Source: Actinomycetes bacterium
GTDB lineage: Bacteria; Actinomycetota; Actinomycetes; Actinomycetales; Actinomycetaceae
Direction of reading: 5' to 3'
Assembly (NCBI GenBank): GCA_023420745.1
Contig: JAEZVQ010000174.1
Location: 1 to 19,337 of the forward strand
Length of the DNA stretch: 19,337 nt
Both the position numbers and the translations under genes were made by a program. This document shows positions 1 through 5,634 of this stretch, one piece after another (position 1 is the first letter of the stretch; every line of letters starts with the position of its first letter). The notes below the pieces were generated by a model, which made no database searches, was not told the origin of the DNA, and worked only from the letters and a program-made list of their open reading frames with translations.

Positions 1-74
1 GAATGGGTGTCAATCCTGTCGACGGGCATTGCGGCCGCGCAGACGATGATTACTCACGTCCAGGCGCACGAACC

Positions 75-860
75 TCAGGAGCGGTGACACCACACGTGGC
101 GGCAGGCAAGCCAGGTGATCGCGGCGACGGCAAGATTCGTGGACACGACGCCCATAATCGGCAGTGCGATCCGCGACGGCTGGAGTTTCAGGGTGCGCGT
201 GAAGTGGCGGATGCGCCAGTCTCGTTCGGTGGCGATATGGCGCAAAGCCCTATCGGGGTTGACCGCCACCGGATGACCGACCAGTTCGAGTAGCGGCAGG
301 TCAGAGATCGAATCGGAATACGCCCAGCACTGCTCCAGATCCCACCCCTGCTTGTCCGCGAGGCGCGACACTGCCGCGGCCTTGAGGCGTCCGTGGTTGA
401 AATCCGCAACCTCCCCGGTGAGTTTGCCGTCCTCGACACCAACCTGGGTGGCGAGGGTGAAATCCGCTTCGAGTAGGTTGGCAATCGGCTCCACCAGGGG
501 CTGCGGTGACGCGGAAGCTACGACGATGCGGTGACCGACTGCCTTGTGGAAAGCAATGGTGTCGAGGGCATCGACGTAACACTGCGGGTGCATCGACGCC
601 TTGGTGGCGGCGATGATCGTCTGGTTGAGAGTGGCGAGGTTCCAGCCGCGTGCGATCCTCCCCAGCTCCGTCTTGATCCGATCGTTGCGCTTTTCTCCTT
701 CGCCCCACACGAGATAGGGAATCTGGGACAGAATCGAGCGCGCGGTGTCGGAGCGGCTGAGCAGACCGGCGCGTCGCAGCGGTCCGTGCATCGTCATCGT
801 CGACGAGGTGGCGAGGATCGTCTTGTCGAGGTCAAAGATCGCGGCGATCGCAGTTCCCAT
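75..860 (-). CDS. HAD-IB family hydrolase (SerB/CicA-like phosphatase), C-terminal membrane helix
   Basis: 261-residue haloacid dehalogenase-superfamily, subfamily IB protein, expected to be a Mg-dependent phosphomonoesterase of unknown substrate. Visible motifs: motif I DLDKT at residues 10-14 (nucleophile Asp10, acid/base Asp12), motif II Ser in VVASAS near 113-118, motif III Lys160, and motif IV YSDSISD at 181-187. All catalytic residues are therefore present. Residues 231-251 are strongly hydrophobic and probably form a C-terminal membrane anchor. The ATG at 860 is chosen because GGGGGAG lies about 10 nt upstream and the protein starts directly at the HAD strand; an ATG at 932 would add 24 low-quality residues. 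It is divergent from the ssd/tad block, as the Rv3661 homologue is in mycobacteria (family knowledge). Substrate not inferable. Confidence 0.9.
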   Translation of the reverse strand: MGTAIAAIFDLDKTILATSSTMTMHGPLRRAGLLSRSDTARSILSQIPYLVWGEGEKRNDRIKTELGRIARGWNLATLNQTIIAATKASMHPQCYVDALDTIAFHKAVGHRIVVASASPQPLVEPIANLLEADFTLATQVGVEDGKLTGEVADFNHGRLKAAAVSRLADKQGWDLEQCWAYSDSISDLPLLELVGHPVAVNPDRALRHIATERDWRIRHFTRTLKLQPSRIALPIMGVVSTNLAVAAITWLACRHVWCHRS

Positions 861-981
861 TGCGTGATCACTCCCCCTATTTCGGTACGGCGTTGTCCAC
901 AACCTCGCGGCTCGTACTGATATCCACAGCAACCGCCTGCGCGTCTGTCCTTAATCGTACCGGGCATGATCGGCTCGTCAC
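861..981. promoter_or_regulatory. Divergent intergenic region between HAD gene and ssd/tad block, with DnaA-box-like sites
   Basis: 121 bp shared by two divergent genes. It holds a perfect actinobacterial-type DnaA box TTGTCCACA at 893-901 (inside the inverted repeat GTTGT-CC-ACAAC at 892-903) and a one-mismatch copy ATATCCACA at 920-928. CGCGG follows the first box after 4 nt. The same box-N4-CGCGG composite recurs at 4139-4156. No convincing -35/-10 pair was found for ssd. Whether DnaA or another protein binds here cannot be told from sequence. Confidence 0.5.
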
Positions 982-1980
982 ATGATTGTGCGAATCACCG
1001 GATTGCAAGACCAGGCGCGCCTCGAAGTCATCGACCTGCTCACCCTCGCCTCCGACTACCACATCCGCATTGACGGTGACGACGCGGTCATTATCGAGGC
1101 TGACGGCGAAACCGGTGACGTGGGTCGCGAGGCGACAACAGTGGCGGGAATCGAGGAGGTGAAGATCGCGAGCCGAGTGGTCGAGTTGCGTGCCGGCGTC
1201 GACCTCATCCTTCCTCGCGACTGCGCGGCACTGCTTGACATTGCAGCGAAAATTTACCGCCGCAACAGTCAACGCCACCCCGTCATCATCCTCGCTTCCC
1301 CGCCCGGAACCGCCCCGCGAGCGCCGACACTCGACGTGCCCGGCGAGAGCGTCGTCGTTGACCTCACTGACGGGCTGCGCTGGCGTGACATCGCCCATCA
1401 GCGCGAGTGGCAGCTGGTGGACTGGGCGGAGGTCGATATTTCGCACCCGCCGCGACCGATGGAACCGGGTGCGCATTTCGCGGTGGTGTCCTCGCACGAC
1501 GCGCCACCTCCAGACATCGGTGACCCGCGGCTCATTCAATGGATTCGCGCCCTCGCCGAACATGCCTTCGTCTGCGTCGATACCGTACAGACGCCGCACG
1601 GGCTGGCGGGTTTTGCCGAGCGTACGGGTGCCGTGATGCTCCTCGACGCCACCGGCACTGCGGGAGCCGGCTGGTGTGGGCGCTCGCGGGTGGTCGCTGC
1701 GGCGCGGCAGTGGATCGACGTCGTCGTCTCTCGGGTGCGTGATACGCGGGTTGAGGGGGTGTGGGTGGTTGCGCCTCGCCGGTGGGTGCCACGCGGAGGT
1801 GAGCGTGAGCGAAGTGAGTGCAGTCGCGATGAGTGTGGCGGTGAGGCGATGGCGGTGACGTGGTGTCGCAGTGTGGATCGCGCCGTCGATGACGTGGTGG
1901 CGCGCTGGCACAGTCGGGTGGGAGCGGAAAGCGAGGACAGTTGGCGAATCTCGGGGAGTGAGGGAGGTCGCGATGTCTGA
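982..1980 (+). CDS. ssd: Septum-site-determining / CpaE-like protein (TadZ position), P-loop lost
   Basis: 332 residues in the position of Rv3660c (Ssd), the MinD/CpaE-like protein at the head of actinobacterial tad clusters, thought to localise or regulate pilus assembly or septation. Family-like landmarks: an N-terminal receiver-like region, VVVDL at 124-128, the GLRW-RDI signature at 131-137, and FVCVDT plus VMLLDAT further on. Where homologues carry a deviant Walker A (GGxGGAGAS), this protein reads ILASPPGTAP near 103-112, with no GK[ST] or GAGAS. The segment between P-loop and GLRW is also shortened. It is therefore probably a non-ATP-binding member. ATG 982 is the first usable start after an in-frame TGA at 967; its ribosome binding site is weak. 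Its stop overlaps the tadA start by 8 bp. Identification rests on context plus these short motifs. Confidence 0.7.
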   Translation: MIVRITGLQDQARLEVIDLLTLASDYHIRIDGDDAVIIEADGETGDVGREATTVAGIEEVKIASRVVELRAGVDLILPRDCAALLDIAAKIYRRNSQRHPVIILASPPGTAPRAPTLDVPGESVVVDLTDGLRWRDIAHQREWQLVDWAEVDISHPPRPMEPGAHFAVVSSHDAPPPDIGDPRLIQWIRALAEHAFVCVDTVQTPHGLAGFAERTGAVMLLDATGTAGAGWCGRSRVVAAARQWIDVVVSRVRDTRVEGVWVVAPRRWVPRGGERERSECSRDECGGEAMAVTWCRSVDRAVDDVVARWHSRVGAESEDSWRISGSEGGRDV

Positions 1981-3106
1981 CAGGGTGTATGCGCGGATTC
2001 GTCGCCGCCTCATCGACGGCGAACCTGTCGAACACGCGATTCGAGCGGAAACATCGGCATTGACCTCGATGCAGCAGTTGTCTGACATACGCAATCACGT
2101 GGCGGCGACGCTCAACGGTCCAGGAGCCCAGGTGAGCGCACTGCTGGAAACACCGGGCGTCACCGATGTCCTCATTAATCCCGACGGGGTGTGGGTCGAT
2201 GATGCGCACGGGCTGCGTCGTATCGACCTCGATCCCGAGGTGCGCCGCCGCCTCGAAGTATCGACGGAACAGCAACGCCGCGCCCTTGCCGTGAGGATGG
2301 CGGCGGCGTGCGGGGTGCGACTGGATGACGCCAGCCCCATTGCGGACGGGCAGCTTCCCGACGGCACGCGACTGCATGCAGTCCTCCATCCACTCGCCGT
2401 CGACGGGACGGTGATGTCCTTGCGCACGCGCCGCCGCGACACCCTCACCCTCGACGACCTCGAACGCCTCGGCAGTATTGACGCGCCGGCGCGGCGTCTC
2501 ATCACACGCCTCATCGAATCGCGGGCGAGTGTTGTCGTTTCCGGTGCGACGGGCAGCGGGAAGACGACGCTTCTCGGTGCGGCGATTCATGCGATGCGAG
2601 CCGATGAGCGCATCGTATGCATTGAGGACGTGCCGGAGCTGCGGCTCAACCATCCGCATGCGGTGATGTTGGCCGCGCGTCGACCTAATGTGCACGGTGA
2701 GGGTGAAGTGACGTTGGCTGACCTCGTGCGCGCGGCGATGCGGATGCGACCCGATCGGCTGATCCTCGGGGAGGCGCGCGGCGGGGAGGTGCGCGATGTT
2801 CTCACCGCGTTCAATACCGGTCACGACGGTGGGTGGGTGACGGTGCACGCCAATAGTGCTGAGGATGTCGCGGCTCGCTTGGTGGCGTTGGGCGCGCTGG
2901 CCAATCTCGCGGTGGAGACGGTGAGCGCACAGGCGGTGGCGGCTCTCGACGCCGTGATCCACATGGGGCGAGACGGTGCAACGCGACAGGTTGTGGAAAT
3001 CGCAGTGATCCCCAACCGCCCGCCGCTGCGCATGATCCCCGCATGGCGGCGTGGCAGCCTATGCCCCGACGGCTGGCGAATGATGGAGCAACGCTGGGGT
3101 GTGTGA
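1973..3106 (+). CDS. tadA: TadA/CpaF-type secretion ATPase
   Basis: 377-residue hexameric ATPase of the type II/IV secretion superfamily, the cytoplasmic motor for Flp/Tad pilus assembly. Visible: an N-terminal domain with VTDVLINPDGVWVD (typical TadA N-domain), Walker A GATGSGKTT at about 191-199, an Asp box CIEDVPEL, Walker B-like LILGEARGGEV at about 262-272, and a His box GHDGGWVTVHANS at about 282-294. Every motif for activity is intact, and the length fits actinobacterial CpaF proteins. ATG 1973 is chosen over an upstream in-frame extension because GGGAGG sits 5 nt before it and it overlaps the ssd stop, indicating translational coupling. The downstream gene starts inside its last codons. 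Confidence 0.95.
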   Translation: MSDRVYARIRRRLIDGEPVEHAIRAETSALTSMQQLSDIRNHVAATLNGPGAQVSALLETPGVTDVLINPDGVWVDDAHGLRRIDLDPEVRRRLEVSTEQQRRALAVRMAAACGVRLDDASPIADGQLPDGTRLHAVLHPLAVDGTVMSLRTRRRDTLTLDDLERLGSIDAPARRLITRLIESRASVVVSGATGSGKTTLLGAAIHAMRADERIVCIEDVPELRLNHPHAVMLAARRPNVHGEGEVTLADLVRAAMRMRPDRLILGEARGGEVRDVLTAFNTGHDGGWVTVHANSAEDVAARLVALGALANLAVETVSAQAVAALDAVIHMGRDGATRQVVEIAVIPNRPPLRMIPAWRRGSLCPDGWRMMEQRWGV

Positions 3107-4127
3107 GCGGGTGAACGGGTGGCGGGAGTTAACGGCGGCACGCAGGGATGCTGCGCAGCTCGAAGCGAGCCTGATCCTCGCCGACGTCGTCGCCGGTTTG
3201 CGAGCGGGGGCGAGCGTTGCTCACGCGTGGGAACAGGCACTTGGTGCGGGAGTACGCGATGAAAGGGCATATGGGGAGAAGGCGTATGGCGATGCAGCGG
3301 TGACTCGAAGTGCCGAGCCAATGGGTGCCGCGGATGGTGTTCCAGCCGCAATCTGGATCCACCCTGCCCTGTGCGACGTTGCCGCGTCGATTGCCGCCGC
3401 CTGTCGGGTCACCCACCAGCTTGGCATCGCTCAGGCTGACGTCCTCGACACGCTGATCGACACCCTCGACGACGCCCACGATGCGGCACTGGCACGACGG
3501 GTTGCGCGAGCCGGACCAACCATGACCGCACGCCTCCTCGCCACGCTGCCGCTCCTCGGTTTCCTCGGCTCGTGGCTGGTCGGTTTCAACCCCCTGGTGG
3601 TGGTGACTGACGCGGCTATTGGAAGTCTGAGTGCTGTTGCGGGCTTCGGTTTGTGGGTTCTCGGTGTCGTCTGGGCTCGCCGGATCATTGCCCGAGCTGA
3701 ACGCGACACTCGTGAGCGTGTCGAGCCCATCGTCACCGTGACCTTGCTGGCGGCGAGTATCCGCGCGGGGTGTGCGGTGTCGCGCGCATTCGAGGCAGTG
3801 GGGCTGGCGTGTGACGAGGACGATTTGGTGCGCGTCGCGCGTGTACTGCGCCTCGGTGGCGAGGTGGAGGAGATCGAGGGTGAGGCGCGTGCGAGCGTGG
3901 CGGCGAATATTGTGCGTGCGTTGCGTCCGACCTGGAGCATGGGGGCGTCACCGATGACGGCGCTCGGAATTCTTGCCCGGCACATGCGCCGGCAACGCTC
4001 AGCAATGGCACGTGCCGAGGCCGGTCGCCTCGCCGTGCGCCTGGTGCTGCCACTGGGGTTGTGTTTGCTGCCTGCGTTCGTCTGTCTCGCCATTGTGCCG
4101 GTGGTGATTCAGCTCTCCTCGTGGTGA
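3099..4127 (+). CDS. tadB: Tad pilus platform protein, apparent TadB-TadC fusion (two T2SF-like halves)
   Basis: 342-residue inner-membrane platform protein for Tad pilus assembly. The first half (about 20-195) has an amphipathic segment LILADVVAGLRAGAS, then ARRVARAGPTMTARLL and two membrane helices near 147-165 and 172-194, the pattern of the C-terminal part of TadB. The second half begins again with VTVTLLAASIRAGCAVSRAF and ends with LVLPLGLCLLPAFVCLAIVPVV (about 312-340), the pattern of TadC. Mycobacteria encode these as two genes (Rv3658c, Rv3657c); here no stop, start or frameshift separates them. GTG 3099 overlaps the tadA stop by 8 bp; GTG 3111 is an alternative. High Ala/Arg content follows local GC. 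Confidence 0.8.
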   Translation: MCERVNGWRELTAARRDAAQLEASLILADVVAGLRAGASVAHAWEQALGAGVRDERAYGEKAYGDAAVTRSAEPMGAADGVPAAIWIHPALCDVAASIAAACRVTHQLGIAQADVLDTLIDTLDDAHDAALARRVARAGPTMTARLLATLPLLGFLGSWLVGFNPLVVVTDAAIGSLSAVAGFGLWVLGVVWARRIIARAERDTRERVEPIVTVTLLAASIRAGCAVSRAFEAVGLACDEDDLVRVARVLRLGGEVEEIEGEARASVAANIVRALRPTWSMGASPMTALGILARHMRRQRSAMARAEAGRLAVRLVLPLGLCLLPAFVCLAIVPVVIQLSSW

Positions 4128-4321
4128 GACCACCGGAGTTGTCCACAGTTTCGCGGTGAATGGGTGTCACGTGGCGCCGCGGCAGATGTGGGCGGGGGAT
4201 CATCCACATCGCACATCGGTACCGCCGGCATGAGGTCAGGGGAAGTGGGCACGCTAGCGCTGCCCGTGCTCGTGCTCAACGACCACGGACGACAGATAAC
4301 GGACAATGACAGGAGAAGGCA
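4128..4321 (+). promoter_or_regulatory. Intergenic leader of the Flp/TadE genes with DnaA-box-like sites
   Basis: 194-bp gap inside the tad cluster. A small hairpin GTGGT-gag-ACCAC overlaps the tadB stop (4121-4133), too short to be a sure terminator. A perfect TTGTCCACA at 4139-4147 is followed after 4 nt by CGCGG (4152-4156), as in the ssd upstream region. A one-mismatch box TCATCCACA lies at 4200-4208. GATAAC and GACAAT just before the ribosome binding site are possible -10 elements without a clear -35. A separate promoter for the abundant pilin subunits is plausible. Confidence 0.45.
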
Positions 4322-4579
4322 ATGGTCAAGACGACACCGGTAAGGACAACACCGGTAAGAACTGTCCAGGCACAACCGGGGCGGATGGTGGAGATTCGAC
4401 ACCGTCTCGACGATCCCGCCACCTGCACAGTGGTCGGCGATGCCGGGTACATTACAGCGGAATATGCGGTGGGCATGATCGCCGCTGTCGCCTTTGCGGG
4501 GATCTTGCTCGCGGTGGTGAAATCCGGGGCGGTGAAATCAATGCTCACTGCCATTATTGAGCGGGCGCTTGGGGGATGA
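4322..4579 (+). CDS. Flp-type pilin-like small membrane protein (DUF4244 family)
   Basis: 85 residues. The GYITAEYAVGM motif starts at about 42-43 and is followed by one hydrophobic helix (about 49-69), the layout of actinobacterial DUF4244 / Rv3656c-type Flp pilins. G followed by four residues, then Glu and Tyr is the class III (Flp) prepilin cleavage signature; cleavage after the Gly would leave a mature peptide of roughly 42 residues starting with Tyr. The leader is unusually long and basic and begins with a TPVRT-TPVRT repeat. Start ATG 4322 has AGGAG 6 nt upstream. Its stop overlaps the next gene in ATGA. It is the likely major pilus subunit. The prepilin peptidase is not in the window. 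Confidence 0.85.
   Translation: MVKTTPVRTTPVRTVQAQPGRMVEIRHRLDDPATCTVVGDAGYITAEYAVGMIAAVAFAGILLAVVKSGAVKSMLTAIIERALGG
4331..4360 (+). repeat. 15-bp in-frame tandem duplication in the pilin leader
   Basis: Two copies of ACRACACCGGTAAGR (4331-4345 and 4346-4360) encode TTPVR twice, giving TPVRTTPVRT in the cytoplasmic leader of the DUF4244 protein. It preserves frame. Confidence 0.7.
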
Positions 4580-5031
4580 GTAGGCGGTTGTGGTGGCGTC
4601 GTCGCGGGGTCGTGGCGCGGGAGGACAATCGAGGGGGTCAAGGATGGGGACACCACCGTGATGCCGGGTACGTCACGGCGGAAGTGGCGTTGACAATCCC
4701 CGTTATCGTGGTGGTCGCGGCACTCATCCTCGGTGGCATCGATGCGGCGGCGGCTCAAGCACACGCCTGTCACGTGGCCCGTGAGCGAGTGCGTGCGATC
4801 GCTGTCGGACAAGCGCCACCATCCCCAAGTGAGCTGGGGATCGACCGGGCGCTCTCGATTTCTGAAGACATCAGGGAAGACGTGGTGACGTCGACAGTGG
4901 CGGTTTCTCACCGATTCCCAGGGATTCCCGCAGCGACCTGCGTGGTTAGCACCGTCAGTGAGCGACACTTCATGACCGACTCGCCACTGGTGAGTAATCC
5001 GGCGGGTACTTCGGTGGAGAACGGACACTGA
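4576..5031 (+). CDS. TadE-like minor pilin
   Basis: 151 residues, at the position of Rv3655c. After a basic N-terminus it has GYVTAEVALTIPVIVV at about 32-47, where Gly is followed by four residues and Glu, the same processing geometry as the upstream Flp-like protein, and then a hydrophobic stalk to about 55. The C-terminal exterior part has two cysteines (in QAHACHV and AATCVVS), which could pair. Start ATG 4576 overlaps the preceding stop by 4 bp; no independent ribosome binding site is needed. The 3' neighbour begins 3 nt after the stop. Probable minor pilin of the Tad pilus; no enzymatic motif. Confidence 0.8.
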   Translation: MSRRLWWRRRGVVAREDNRGGQGWGHHRDAGYVTAEVALTIPVIVVVAALILGGIDAAAAQAHACHVARERVRAIAVGQAPPSPSELGIDRALSISEDIREDVVTSTVAVSHRFPGIPAATCVVSTVSERHFMTDSPLVSNPAGTSVENGH

Positions 5032-5034
5032 CCC

Positions 5035-5634
5035 GTGGTTGTCAGACAATACAGTGACGGGCGGCAGGTATGGGGCGACCGAGATCGCCAGTGCAGGCGT
5101 GACGTAGCGGAGGTCGGGTCGGGTACGGTGTGGGTGCTCTCCGCCCTTGCTCTGGTCACCGTCGTGGCGCTGGTGGTGCTCACTGTCGTGCGCCTCCACA
5201 CCGAACACACGCGGATCCAGGCGGTGGCGGATATGGCGGCGCTGGCCAGTGCCGACGCGGCAGCGAATGCGGCGATCACTGATGTCACGCTCACCAATGC
5301 CTCGATCGCCAATGCTGCGTCACGCTCACGTGACCCGTGTGCGGTGGCACGCCGCGTCGTGGCACTCAACGCTCACACCATCGGCGCAACGCCGAGTGAG
5401 GAGATGACCGTGTTCGCGTGTACGGTGCGCGGTTTTGACACCTGGATCGTCGTCACCCGCCACCTCACCCTGGTCGGTGGGGGTGAGCGTGGGCTGGGTC
5501 AGATCAGCTTCGGTCACGTGACCGTCGAGGCGAAAGCTCACGCGGGGGTGGATGCGGCTGTCATACCGGCAGGCATATCTCACGAGAGGCCGACAGGCAC
5601 GACTCAGGAGGAGCCGGCGGGCGCGGCGGAATGA
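5035..5634 (+). CDS. Second TadE-like / Rv3654c-type secretion-neighbourhood protein
   Basis: 199 residues. Short basic N-terminus, GSGTVWVLSALALVTVVALVVL membrane helix (about 28-50), then HTRIQAVADMAALASADAA, a pattern shared with actinobacterial 'helicase/secretion neighbourhood' TadE-like proteins and with the N-terminal part of TadG/RcpC-type stalk proteins. Unlike the two upstream genes it lacks Glu at the +5 position after Gly, so processing by the same peptidase is doubtful. Two cysteines (RDPCAVA and FACTV) may form a disulfide outside the membrane. GTG 5035 starts 3 nt after the previous stop. The last 31 bp overlap the convergent helicase gene, and the tail (residues about 182-199) is Pro/Thr/Glu-rich and apparently unconserved. 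Confidence 0.7.
   Translation: MVVRQYSDGRQVWGDRDRQCRRDVAEVGSGTVWVLSALALVTVVALVVLTVVRLHTEHTRIQAVADMAALASADAAANAAITDVTLTNASIANAASRSRDPCAVARRVVALNAHTIGATPSEEMTVFACTVRGFDTWIVVTRHLTLVGGGERGLGQISFGHVTVEAKAHAGVDAAVIPAGISHERPTGTTQEEPAGAAE

Noticed and set aside
1..74. Gene at the left edge
   Set aside because: The only open frame reads antisense through the HAD gene and has no motif; 74 bp are too few to judge.
877..2962. Long minus-strand open frames of 405 and 476 codons opposite ssd and tadA
   Set aside because: They are Arg/His/Pro-rich, carry no domain, and lie opposite genes with clear motifs; long antisense frames are expected at this GC content.
4276..5208. 310-codon minus-strand frame opposite the pilin genes
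   Set aside because: Composition is His/Thr/Pro-rich without motifs, and the opposite strand has three consecutive genes with overlapping starts and stops.
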